A stretch of DNA of 64,000 nt from Pricia antarctica. Lineage in GTDB: Bacteria > Bacteroidota > Bacteroidia > Flavobacteriales > Flavobacteriaceae. Made by a program: the position numbers and the translations under genes. The stretch covers positions 62,001 to 126,000 of the forward strand of contig DRGL01000023.1 of assembly GCA_011050085.1 (NCBI GenBank). Reading direction: 5' to 3'. Below the pieces are notes generated by a model that saw nothing but the letters and a program-made list of their open reading frames with translations, ran no database searches and was not told the DNA's origin. Below are positions 36,025-44,368 of the stretch, in pieces. The first letter of the stretch is position 1, and every line of letters starts with the position of its first letter.

Positions 36025-36912
36025 ATGTCAAAAAAAAACTATAGAGTTGCCGTTTTACAGCTAAACCTGAACAATACTCCGGAAGAGAACCGGAAAAAAT
36101 GTCTGCTTTGGATAAGTGAAGCAGCAGCCCAAGGCGCCGATATCATCAGCCTGCCAGAATTATATAGCAGCCATTATTTCTGCCAAAGCGAAGATGTAGA
36201 GAACTTTTCGCTAGCGGAACCTCTTGGCGACATCTCCTTCACGGCCTTTAGCGATTTGGCAAAACAACTGAATGTGGCACTTATCGTTCCGTTTTTTGAG
36301 AAACGCATGGCCGGTATTTATCACAACAGTGCTTATATCATCGATACTGATGGCTCCCGGGCCGGTCTATACAGAAAAATGCACATTCCCGATGATCCGC
36401 ATTTTTACGAAAAATTTTATTTCACACCTGGGGATCTTGGATTTCAAGCGATTGAGACCACAAAGGGGAAAGTGGGCACCCTAATCTGTTGGGACCAATG
36501 GTACCCAGAGGCAGCTAGATTGACGGCAATGAAAGGTGCCGAAATTCTTTTCTATCCTACTGCCATTGGATGGCATCCCTTTGAAAAAGAACAATTCGGG
36601 GAAAACCAGTACGGTGCCTGGATGAATGTCATGAAAGGCCATGCGGTAGCCAATGGCATCTATGTCGCGGCCGCAAACCGTATCGGATTAGAACAGTATT
36701 TGCCCGGTACCGATGGTATTGAATTCTGGGGCAAGTCGTTCATCTGTGGGCCGCAAGGGGAAATATTGGCCATGGCATCCCACGATAAAGAGGAAATTCT
36801 AATGGCTGAGGTAGATTTGGCCCATCAAGAAAACGTTCGCCAAAACTGGCCATTTTTTAGGGATCGTAGAATCGATGCCTTTCAAGATCTTACAAAAAGA
36901 GCACTGGACTAA
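36025..36912 (+). CDS. aguB: N-carbamoylputrescine amidase
   Basis: This enzyme hydrolyses N-carbamoylputrescine to putrescine, CO2 and ammonia, the last step of the agmatine deiminase route. The 295-residue nitrilase-superfamily protein shows the E-K-C triad: Glu in SLPELYSSHYF, Lys in YRKMHIPDD and Cys in LICWDQWYPEAAR. The length and these motifs are those of plant and bacterial CPA enzymes. The gene is 14 bp before aguA, so the two form an operon. Confidence 0.94.
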   Translation: MSKKNYRVAVLQLNLNNTPEENRKKCLLWISEAAAQGADIISLPELYSSHYFCQSEDVENFSLAEPLGDISFTAFSDLAKQLNVALIVPFFEKRMAGIYHNSAYIIDTDGSRAGLYRKMHIPDDPHFYEKFYFTPGDLGFQAIETTKGKVGTLICWDQWYPEAARLTAMKGAEILFYPTAIGWHPFEKEQFGENQYGAWMNVMKGHAVANGIYVAAANRIGLEQYLPGTDGIEFWGKSFICGPQGEILAMASHDKEEILMAEVDLAHQENVRQNWPFFRDRRIDAFQDLTKRALD

Positions 36913-36926
36913 AGATAGCAACTCAA

Positions 36927-37961
36927 ATGGCATCAAGAAGATTTCCGGCGGAATGGGAACCCCAAGAGGGTATTTTATTATGTTTCCCACATAATGGTAA
37001 TGATTGGCCCGGGAAATATAGTACCATACAGTGGGCTTTTGTGGAATTCATCAAGAAAATTGCGGCCTACGAAAAGGTGTTTCTTATAGTGAAGGATACA
37101 GATTTGCAAGACAAAGTCAAGAATTTGTTGCAAATGGCATCCGTTTCCCTGGAAAACATACATTTTATCATTCAGAAAACAAATCGTAGCTGGATGCGGG
37201 ATTCCGGCCCAATCATTGTCAAAATCGATGGAAAACGGGAAGCCTTAAACTTCAATTTCAACGGCTGGGCCAAATATAAAAATTGGCAGCTGGATAAACA
37301 CGTACCAAAAACAATCTCTGAATTCCTTGAACTTCCTTTGACGCAAGTAAGCTACAAGGGGAAGCATGTTGTTTTAGAGGGTGGTGCACTTGAAGTCAAT
37401 GGAAAAGGTACGTTGATTACATCAGAAGAATGTCTGTTACACCCGTCTATTCAGATACGCAATATAGGGCTTACAAAACAGGATTATGAAGCCATTTTCA
37501 AGGAGTATTTAGGGATTAGCCATACGATTTGGTTAAAGGATGGTATAGTAGGCGATGACACCCACGGCCATATCGACGACCTTTGTCGATTTGTAAACGA
37601 AGATACCGTAGTAACCGTGGTAGAGAGGGATGTAGAAGACGATAATTATGCGCCCTTGCAAGAAAATCTAAAGCGCCTAAAAAAGTCTAAAACTGAAGAT
37701 GGCAGTACTTTAAAAGTCGTTGAACTGCCTATGCCCAACAAAATCATTTTTGACGGATTGCGATTACCGGCCAGTTATGCCAATTTTTTAATACTGAACC
37801 AAACCGTGCTCGTGCCTGTTTTTAATGATTCGAACGATCGTATTGCCCTGAATATTTTGGCCGATTGTTTTCCTGATCGAAAAGTAATCGGACTCAGCTG
37901 TATAGATCTTATTTGGGGTTTTGGTACGTTGCATTGTTTGAGTCAACAGATTCCGGTCTAA
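36927..37961 (+). CDS. aguA: Agmatine deiminase
   Basis: AguA converts agmatine to N-carbamoylputrescine and ammonia, supplying the substrate of the enzyme encoded just upstream. The 344-residue protein has the guanidino-modifying fold: MRDSGPIIV, GGALEVNGKGTLITSE, GDDTHGHIDDLCRF (His and Asp of the active site) and the catalytic cysteine near the C-terminus in GFGTLHCLSQQ. Many homologues read GGGxIHCITQQ there, so the local GFGTLHC is slightly divergent but keeps His and Cys. No arginine decarboxylase is in the window. Confidence 0.94.
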   Translation: MASRRFPAEWEPQEGILLCFPHNGNDWPGKYSTIQWAFVEFIKKIAAYEKVFLIVKDTDLQDKVKNLLQMASVSLENIHFIIQKTNRSWMRDSGPIIVKIDGKREALNFNFNGWAKYKNWQLDKHVPKTISEFLELPLTQVSYKGKHVVLEGGALEVNGKGTLITSEECLLHPSIQIRNIGLTKQDYEAIFKEYLGISHTIWLKDGIVGDDTHGHIDDLCRFVNEDTVVTVVERDVEDDNYAPLQENLKRLKKSKTEDGSTLKVVELPMPNKIIFDGLRLPASYANFLILNQTVLVPVFNDSNDRIALNILADCFPDRKVIGLSCIDLIWGFGTLHCLSQQIPV

Positions 37962-37970
37962 ACGTAATCA

Positions 37971-40202
37971 TCATTTCCGCTCCCCCGGCCGGTAGGTTTC
38001 CTCTGCCCGCTGTACGACATCATCTTTGTAGTAAGCGACATCCTTCCAATTGGCATTGGCATAACGTTCGATTTGATCGTCGAAATGTGGAGACTTCGGG
38101 TCGCCGCTCTGGCCACCGGCCAAAATACTCTTCGCCTTTACCCTATCTCCGAATTCGACAACGGCGGCGAAGCTGTTGCCGCGAGTACCATATATTTTTT
38201 TGGTCTTGTTATCGTAGCTAACCCCATAAGCGGCCAACGCGCCCCAACGACCGGAAGCAAAACCGATGGGTCGACTGGGTTTGTCATCGTCAAAAGCTTG
38301 TCGGATATCCCCGTTCAGCCTTTGGTATCGATTGACCTCGCCCCATGAAATTTTCCAAGTACCGAAATCGGCTGTTAATCGATCGATAACGCCTTCAAAA
38401 ATTCGGAGACCTTCTTCCGGGTTTTTTCCCAACCAAATCATCGCCTCCATATCGCTAAGATTTTCAGGGTACTCCGCTTCACGGCCCATAGCTGTGCCAT
38501 AATAATGTGCCAAAGTCATCGCTACAGATTCCGCCGAAGTTGTATAGTCCCATTTTTCTAGAATTTCGATAGGTTCCCGCAATTCCGGATTTTTTTCATC
38601 ATGGCTGTTATAGGCGTCGACCAATCCGGGAATTAAAGCTTTGAATGCCGATAAATAAGGGTCGTGCGCCAGTTGAATCAAAGTGTCTAAGGTATACCCT
38701 GATTTATCGGTCAACAATTCAATAGCGTGAACGCCCCGAAAGTTCTCCTGGTCGATAGACATGTAATTTGGATAGTTTTCTTTCTTCGGACTGTATTGTA
38801 GTGCAGCGGTAAAGGGCGTGGAGTTACAATTTTGTAACCAACCATTTTTAGGGTTTAGTAGGAGGATGTTTTCGTCGACCGTATGCAAACCTTGCCAATC
38901 TGTTTTGGGGTCACTGCCATCTACGGGTTTTGAATAGTCAAAAATTGTGTCCCGTTTCGGGATGAAATTTCCATGAAAATAAGCAATGTTGCCTTCAGCA
39001 TCGGCATATACCGTATTGTTGCTAGAATTCGTTCTTATATCCATCATCTCCCTAAAACCTTTGTACCCATCCTGTTTTGAACGGATAAAAGACTGTTCCA
39101 AGGCCTTTGGCGGTTCCCACATCATTGCAGTTGCCGTCCATTGACCATCTTCGATATGTGTAATCGGTCCGTGGTGGGTGTGATATGCCGGAAAGGTTTT
39201 CTCTTTTAAAATAGCCCCATCCTTGTATTTTAAAATGATTTCTGAGGTCTGTACAGGGCGATCTTCTTTTCCATATTGATACATTAATTTTCCATTGATT
39301 TTCACTATTTTTTCCTTGAATTCGTCGATGATGTCGGTATATGTACTAGTATGCATCCAACCCGTTTTCTCGTTGAAACCCTGATAAATGAAAAACTGTC
39401 CCCAAGTGACCGCACCATAGGCGTTTAAGCCTTCTTCGGAAATTGCATGCACTTCTCCCCGAAAATAAAAAGAAGTATGTGGATTGATCAAGAGCATGGC
39501 GTTGCCAGATTCCGTAAGTTTTCCAGATATAGCAATTCCGTTAGAGCCTTGAGGTTCGGGCTGCAATTGCTTGTCAGCCTTGACCTTCTTCATTTTGGCT
39601 TTTTTCAATTTATTGTTTTTTACATTCCCGTCTTCAACTTCTTCATTTATGGCGGTTTTCATCCCACTTTCGTAAAAAGCCTTGATGTTGTCCGTAGAAA
39701 TTCGCTCGATATCCCCGCCAATCGAACCTTCACTGAAATACATGGGCATCCAAGGTTCGAAATGACTCAATAGTTTGGGCTGTATTTCTGGATGGGTGTA
39801 CAAATAATAATTGATTCCATCCGCAAATGCGTCGCAAAGTTTCTGTAACCACTTCGGACTGTCTTGATAATTCGTTTTGGCCTCAGCTTCGGTCATAAAA
39901 AGTTTGGCCCTCAAATCACTATAAAGGGCAGTTTCGCCTTCAACCTCGGCCAAACGGCCTGTAGCCCATATGTAATTTTGTTCGACGCGATTGAAATCGT
40001 CTTCACATTGGGCGTAAAGCAGACCAAAAACAGCATCAGCGTCAGTTTTACCATAGACATGCGGAATTCCGAAATCGTCGCGGATGATTTCTACGTTTTT
40101 CGCTTGGGCCTGCCAACGGCTAACCTCGTTTACGGATTGTGCCTGTAACCCGAATGGAAATAACGTGACGCAGATAGCGAAATATATAAGAGTTTTGAAC
40201 AT
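37971..40202 (-). CDS. Penicillin-acylase-family Ntn hydrolase
   Basis: A 743-residue exported acylase with a signal peptide (about 1-22, ending GLQAQ). It is made as a precursor and self-cleaves before the nucleophile: Ser220 in PQGSNGIAI matches the G-S-N processing site. A lysine-rich linker (about 197-211) just before that site is probably removed with the spacer peptide. Family members hydrolyse penicillins, bile-acid amides or acyl-homoserine lactones; the bacterial group with this look (PvdQ/AHL-acylase-like) is broad, so the substrate is uncertain. It is convergent with aguA with only 9 bp between stops. Confidence 0.88.
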   Translation of the reverse strand: MFKTLIYFAICVTLFPFGLQAQSVNEVSRWQAQAKNVEIIRDDFGIPHVYGKTDADAVFGLLYAQCEDDFNRVEQNYIWATGRLAEVEGETALYSDLRAKLFMTEAEAKTNYQDSPKWLQKLCDAFADGINYYLYTHPEIQPKLLSHFEPWMPMYFSEGSIGGDIERISTDNIKAFYESGMKTAINEEVEDGNVKNNKLKKAKMKKVKADKQLQPEPQGSNGIAISGKLTESGNAMLLINPHTSFYFRGEVHAISEEGLNAYGAVTWGQFFIYQGFNEKTGWMHTSTYTDIIDEFKEKIVKINGKLMYQYGKEDRPVQTSEIILKYKDGAILKEKTFPAYHTHHGPITHIEDGQWTATAMMWEPPKALEQSFIRSKQDGYKGFREMMDIRTNSSNNTVYADAEGNIAYFHGNFIPKRDTIFDYSKPVDGSDPKTDWQGLHTVDENILLLNPKNGWLQNCNSTPFTAALQYSPKKENYPNYMSIDQENFRGVHAIELLTDKSGYTLDTLIQLAHDPYLSAFKALIPGLVDAYNSHDEKNPELREPIEILEKWDYTTSAESVAMTLAHYYGTAMGREAEYPENLSDMEAMIWLGKNPEEGLRIFEGVIDRLTADFGTWKISWGEVNRYQRLNGDIRQAFDDDKPSRPIGFASGRWGALAAYGVSYDNKTKKIYGTRGNSFAAVVEFGDRVKAKSILAGGQSGDPKSPHFDDQIERYANANWKDVAYYKDDVVQRAEETYRPGERK

Positions 40203-40325
40203 GATATTTGGTTTGTTGAGTGAATTTAAAACTTTTGAAAAACTTTCAGTTGTAATTTGTCCATTTACTTTCCATTAGGTATACCCATATTTCAAGTACC
40301 TTGCAACTTCTTTCAAAAAATAGCT

Positions 40326-42062
40326 ATGCCAGAACAAAAAGTAAGTATCCTCACCGCGTTCAAAACTATTATTTGGCCTAGGCGAAAATTGGTTTTTATA
40401 GGTTTGGGTTTAATCATAGTGAGTAAAGCTGCAAGTTTTGTTGCCCCACTATCGCTTAAATATCTGATGGACGACATTATACCGAACAAGGACATTGATT
40501 TTTTAAAGTTACTCGTTGGTGCCGTGGCCTTGTCCATTCTCGTACAGTCCGTGACTTCCTTCCTATTGACAAAAATTCTCAGTGTACAGGCTCAGTATCT
40601 TATTTCAGAATTGCGGGCACAGGTTCAAAAGAAGGTGTTATCATTACCTATCCGTTTTTTCGATAATGCCAAATCCGGTGCCTTGGTATCACGGATCATG
40701 ACCGATGTCGAAGGAGTACGAAACTTAATAGGTACCGGTTTGGTGCAATTGGTCGGCGGCACCATTACAGCGGTGGTATCGCTTATTTTACTATTGCGGA
40801 TAAGCTGGACGATGACACTCTTCACTTTAATTCCTTTAGCCATTTTTGCGCTAGTTGCGCTAAAAGCATTCAAAATCATTCGCCCAATTTTCAGAAATCG
40901 TGGTAAGATAAACGCAGAAGTAACCGGAAGGCTTACTGAAACCTTGGGAGGCGTTCGTGTCATCAAGGGTTTCAATGCAGAAGCGCAAGAAAATAAGATT
41001 TTTGAGGAAGGTGTTGACCGGCTGTACCAAAACGTTAAAAAGAGCCTTACTGCAACTGCGTTTATGACTAGTTCATCAACCTTCTTGTTGGGTATTGCCA
41101 CTACAGGAATTATGGGCATCGGAGGTTATAAAATTATGATGGACGAACTCACGATCGGCGAATTCTTGACTTTTACTTTTTTATTAGGACTCATGGTCGC
41201 GCCAATCGTACAAATGAGTAATATTGGCAGTCAACTGACCGAAGCTTTAGCTGGACTCGACCGTACAGAAGAACTCATGAATATGGTTCCTGAATCGGAC
41301 GATGAAAATAGAACAATAGTTTTGGAAAATGCAAAAGGGGATATTATTTTTGATGATGTTTCTTTCGCCTATGAAGAAGATAAAGAAGTATTGCACAATA
41401 TCAGCTTTGAAGTAAAATCGGGCAATGTAGTTGCCTTGGTGGGAAGTTCAGGATCCGGGAAATCTACTATTGCCGGACTGGCTGCTACCTTTTTAAATCC
41501 GCAATCAGGTAAAATCACGATTGATGGTAATGATGTTTCGAAAGTAAATCTCGACAGTTATCGAAAAAACTTGGGCGTAGTATTACAGGATGAATTCTTG
41601 TTCGAGGGTACTATTCGACAAAATATTCTTTTTCCGAGACCAAATGCTACCGAAGAAGAATTACAACGAGCAGTATTAGCCGCCTATGTGAACGAATTTA
41701 CCGATCGTTTTGATAATGGTCTGGATACGCTCATCGGTGAACGAGGCGTCAAACTTTCGGGCGGGCAGCGGCAAAGAATCGCAATAGCGCGAGCCGTATT
41801 GGCTAATCCGAAAATCTTAATTCTAGACGAAGCGACCTCTAATCTAGATACAGAAAGCGAAGCCTTGATTCAAAAAAGTTTAGCTACCCTTACCGAAGGT
41901 CGAACTACCTTTGTTATTGCACACCGTTTGAGTACCATACGAAAGGCCAATCAAATTTTGGTAATTGAAAATGGTCGTATTGCGGAAAGAGGTACGCACG
42001 ATGAACTAATTGCTACAGAAGGGCGATACTATAATTTGTTTACCTATCAAGCAAGAATTTAA
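40326..42062 (+). CDS. ABC exporter half-transporter (ABCB/MsbA-like)
   Basis: A 578-residue protein with six membrane helices (about 20-310) fused to an ATPase domain (about 335-578). Walker A is VGSSGSGKST, the signature LSGGQRQRIAIARA, Walker B ILILDEATSNLD and the switch histidine is in IAHRLST. It works as a homodimer or with a partner, and exports lipids, peptides or drugs. The start at ATG 40326 (MPEQKVSILTAF) is chosen over an in-frame TTG 69 bases upstream, whose added residues do not look like part of an exporter. It is divergent from the acylase and ends at a bidirectional terminator. Confidence 0.93.
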   Translation: MPEQKVSILTAFKTIIWPRRKLVFIGLGLIIVSKAASFVAPLSLKYLMDDIIPNKDIDFLKLLVGAVALSILVQSVTSFLLTKILSVQAQYLISELRAQVQKKVLSLPIRFFDNAKSGALVSRIMTDVEGVRNLIGTGLVQLVGGTITAVVSLILLLRISWTMTLFTLIPLAIFALVALKAFKIIRPIFRNRGKINAEVTGRLTETLGGVRVIKGFNAEAQENKIFEEGVDRLYQNVKKSLTATAFMTSSSTFLLGIATTGIMGIGGYKIMMDELTIGEFLTFTFLLGLMVAPIVQMSNIGSQLTEALAGLDRTEELMNMVPESDDENRTIVLENAKGDIIFDDVSFAYEEDKEVLHNISFEVKSGNVVALVGSSGSGKSTIAGLAATFLNPQSGKITIDGNDVSKVNLDSYRKNLGVVLQDEFLFEGTIRQNILFPRPNATEEELQRAVLAAYVNEFTDRFDNGLDTLIGERGVKLSGGQRQRIAIARAVLANPKILILDEATSNLDTESEALIQKSLATLTEGRTTFVIAHRLSTIRKANQILVIENGRIAERGTHDELIATEGRYYNLFTYQARI

Positions 42063-42214
42063 TCGTCATCAAAGTGATAATGAAAAGAATTGATAATCAC
42101 ATTCGACTTTCCAGCTTTTGGATGTAAATTCAAAACTTTATAGCAACATTTAATGATTCTTATTCTATTTTATATGAAAAACAACGAATAGCACAAATGA
42201 AATTTTTACATAAA

Positions 42215-42241
42215 AAAAGGGTCGTATTACACGACCCTTTT
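42215..42241. terminator. Bidirectional intrinsic terminator
   Basis: AAAAGGGTCGT and ACGACCCTTTT pair perfectly over 11 bp around the loop ATTAC. A-rich and T-rich flanks on both sides serve the ABC exporter on the plus strand and the PepSY-like gene on the minus strand. Confidence 0.85.
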
Positions 42242-42274
42242 CTTTTATCTAGGATTTACCTAAATTACTAATTC

Positions 42275-42655
42275 TTATTGTTCAACAGCGTTTCCTTCTT
42301 CGTCAACGATAAGAGCTCCTGAAGTTCCGTCTTCCAAAGAAACCTCTACTTTATAATTACCGGCTTCGTTTTTAGAAGCGGCGTTCATTGTAGCTCCTGG
42401 ATAGTTAGTCTCGATCATTGAAGTAACGGCCTCAGGTACTTCCTCGATTGCGATTTCACTGAAATCATCCTGTGCAACTGCATCTTCACCTTGAGCAGCA
42501 GTTTCGGTAGCGGCATCCTGAGTTTCGGTAGCAGCATCAGTAGCCTCGGCTGGTACTTCGGTTGCAGCATCCTGTGGCTCTGCAGTCTCAGCTTCCTGAG
42601 CGAATGCGGCTAAACTTCCTAATGCGAATACGGTAGTAATAAATAATTTTTTCAT
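42275..42655 (-). CDS. Secreted PepSY-like protein, copy A of a tandem duplication
   Basis: A 126-residue exported protein: signal peptide (MKKLFITTVFALGSLAAFAQ), then a low-complexity Ala/Glu/Thr linker of about 45 residues with ATETQD-type repeats. A compact C-terminal domain follows (about 67-126: EVPEAVTSMIETNYPGATM, YKVEVSLEDG, ALIVDEEGNAVEQ) that resembles PepSY-like/DUF2874 periplasmic inhibitor folds. The start is the ATG at 42655; the open frame continues upstream, but that part is promoter DNA shared with copy B. Compared with copy B it has a 7-residue insertion in the linker. The domain is about 95% identical between copies. The function is unknown. Confidence 0.85.
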   Translation of the reverse strand: MKKLFITTVFALGSLAAFAQEAETAEPQDAATEVPAEATDAATETQDAATETAAQGEDAVAQDDFSEIAIEEVPEAVTSMIETNYPGATMNAASKNEAGNYKVEVSLEDGTSGALIVDEEGNAVEQ

Positions 42656-42787
42656 CTTGTTTCTATTTAAATTAAAGTTTTTAATTGTCTTGTTCTGACT
42701 ATCTATATGAAAATATAGTACCAAAAAGTAAATAATGTTCAATTTACTGATAAACAGTATTTTATATTTTATGGGATATAAGTTCAA

Positions 42788-42825
42788 TGTGTAAATCTGT
42801 GAAACGTATCGCCGTATTGTGTAAA
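42788..42825 (-). promoter_or_regulatory. Three direct repeats upstream of copy A
   Basis: TGTGTAAA (42788), TGTGAAAC (42798) and TGTGTAAA (42818) are spaced 10 and 20 bp. The same three units with the same spacing stand upstream of copy B, while the bases between the last two differ. The pattern suggests a regulator bound on one face of the DNA. Confidence 0.5.
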
Positions 42826-43036
42826 GTTTCTACAGTATACTAAAGTATTCTATTGTATTTGAAGTTTCAAATAGTACATGGCTCAGCAGTATGAGCTGTA
42901 CTTTATACCACTAAATAGTTCAGTAGCATCTCACCTCATTACCTATTTAAAACAATAATTTTGCTTTGCATAATATCAGAAAATACTATCAAAACTCGGA
43001 CATTCTATCCTAAATGAGAAAAGCAGATTCCAAATT

Positions 43037-43074
43037 AAAAAAGAGGAACCGTATTTAAACGGTTCCTCTTTTTT
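43037..43074. terminator. Bidirectional intrinsic terminator after copy B
   Basis: A perfect 16-bp stem (AAAAAAGAGGAACCGT / ACGGTTCCTCTTTTTT) with loop ATTTAA. It serves the minus-strand gene at 43120. The sequence is unrelated to the terminator of copy A, so the duplication stopped at the coding end. Confidence 0.88.
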
Positions 43075-43119
43075 AGAAATTGAATTGGGATTAATAAACT
43101 TCCCAAATCGATTTATATC

Positions 43120-43479
43120 TTATTGCTCAACAGCGTTTCCTTCTTCGTCAACGATAAGAGCTCCTGAAGTTCCGTCTTCCAAAGAAACCTCTACTTTGTA
43201 ATGACCTGCTTCATTTTTAGAAGCAGCGTTCATTGTAGCTCCTGGATAGTTAGTCTCAATCATTGAAGTAACTGCCTCAGGTACTTCCTCGATGGCGATT
43301 TCACTGAAATCATCCTGTGCAACAGCTTCTTGTCCTTCAGCAGCAGTTTCGGTAGCAGCGTCAGTAGCCTCGGCTGGTACTTCGGTTGCAGCATCCTGTG
43401 GCTCTGCAGTCTCAGCTTCTTGAGCGAATGCGGCTAAACTTCCTAGTGCGAATACGGTAGTAATAAATAACTTTTTCAT
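43120..43479 (-). CDS. Secreted PepSY-like protein, copy B of a tandem duplication
   Basis: A 119-residue paralogue of the neighbouring gene, with the same signal peptide, a shorter Ala/Glu/Thr linker (lacking one ATETQDA-type unit) and a C-terminal domain differing at about one position (AGHYKVEV instead of AGNYKVEV). DNA similarity begins at the stop codon and continues through the coding part and about 170 bp upstream. It has its own terminator and its own upstream direct repeats, so both copies should be expressed. The start at 43479 follows from the signal peptide. Confidence 0.85.
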   Translation of the reverse strand: MKKLFITTVFALGSLAAFAQEAETAEPQDAATEVPAEATDAATETAAEGQEAVAQDDFSEIAIEEVPEAVTSMIETNYPGATMNAASKNEAGHYKVEVSLEDGTSGALIVDEEGNAVEQ

Positions 43480-43611
43480 CTTGTTTCTATTTAAATTAAA
43501 TTTTATAATTGTTTTATTCTGACTACCTATATGAAAATATAGTACCAAAAAGTAAATAATGTTCAATTTACTGATAAACAGTATTTTATATTTTTTAGAA
43601 TGTGTTTCCGA

Positions 43612-43649
43612 TGTGTAAATCTGTGAAACGTATAGCTAGATTGTGTAAA
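43612..43649 (-). promoter_or_regulatory. Three direct repeats upstream of copy B
   Basis: TGTGTAAA (43612), TGTGAAAC (43622) and TGTGTAAA (43642), at the same 10- and 20-bp spacing as upstream of copy A. The intervening bases differ (ATAGCTAGAT here, ATCGCCGTAT there). Confidence 0.5.
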
Positions 43650-43653
43650 ATAT

Positions 43654-43961
43654 TTACAATTGATGACCTCCAATGGGATTTATACTTCAATACCTTTAAA
43701 TATATAAAATAGAAACAACAACCTGGTGTTATTCCCAATTGGGCTTCAGCAATAATTATCCATATATTTTCTTTCGAGGAGAAGGTAATGGGTCTATCAG
43801 TACCAAACTTATAGAAGGCGAATTGGGTACAATTAGAATTATCCTAAATTATAAAATTTGATAAAGTAATCTTTGCGGATTAAGACGTTGAATCCTATTA
43901 AAAACTAATAGACACTCAACTTTTAATTACATTGAATAGTATGCTGTTACTTAGTTATTTT
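43654..43961 (+). other. Intergenic stretch with a possible gene remnant
   Basis: There is no intact gene. A 54-codon open stretch without a start codon (43700-43861, plus strand) reads like a protein tail (YPYIFFRGEGNG and KLIEGELGTIRIILNYKI). I do not recognise it. It may be the end of a lost gene or chance. Confidence 0.25.
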
Positions 43962-44291
43962 CTAACTTTCGGGTGCCAACTCCACTTCTAAACCCTCCAA
44001 ATCTTCGGTTATATGAATTTGACAGCCTAATCGGCTATTATCTTCTACATGAAAGGCTTCGGCCAACATAGCCTCTTCATCATCCGATTTTTCGGGAAGT
44101 TGATGATCTGATTTTACGTAACACTGGCAGGAGGCACACATGGCCATTCCGCCACATATACCAATGGTTCCTTCTGGAGCGAGTTCATAAGAGCGAACTA
44201 CCTCCATAAGGTTCATGTTCATATCGGTCGGGGCATCTATTTCGTGCACAAATCCCTCGCGGTCGGTTATTTTTATTTTTACGTCACTCAT
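43962..44291 (-). CDS. Adrenodoxin-type [2Fe-2S] ferredoxin
   Basis: A 109-residue electron carrier. The four cluster ligands follow the adrenodoxin pattern: Cys46, Cys52 and Cys55 (CGGMAMCASC) and Cys90 (RLGCQI); Cys57 is extra. The start MSDVKIKITDREG is family-typical. It is the last gene of a minus-strand group whose previous gene encodes a ferredoxin-NADP reductase, its likely partner. The group as a whole serves iron-sulfur cluster assembly or a ferredoxin-dependent oxygenase. Confidence 0.93.
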   Translation of the reverse strand: MSDVKIKITDREGFVHEIDAPTDMNMNLMEVVRSYELAPEGTIGICGGMAMCASCQCYVKSDHQLPEKSDDEEAMLAEAFHVEDNSRLGCQIHITEDLEGLEVELAPES

Positions 44292-44368
44292 TTATTGTGA
44301 AAGTTGATTTAATTATAATTGAAGTAAAGTCCCGAATTTGCAAAATATGAATACAATATACTATTATA

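Larger units (their letters stand above)
42274..43653. repeat. Tandem duplication of about 0.53-0.55 kb
   Basis: Units 42274-42829 and 43119-43653 hold the two PepSY-like genes and their promoters in the same direction. Between them lies unrelated AT-rich DNA with the terminator of copy B. Coding identity is very high and upstream identity lower, with several substitutions. Confidence 0.8.

Noticed and set aside
42656-42787. In-frame N-terminal extension of PepSY-like copy A
   Set aside because: The added 44 residues precede a perfect signal peptide and correspond to promoter DNA that is shared with copy B.
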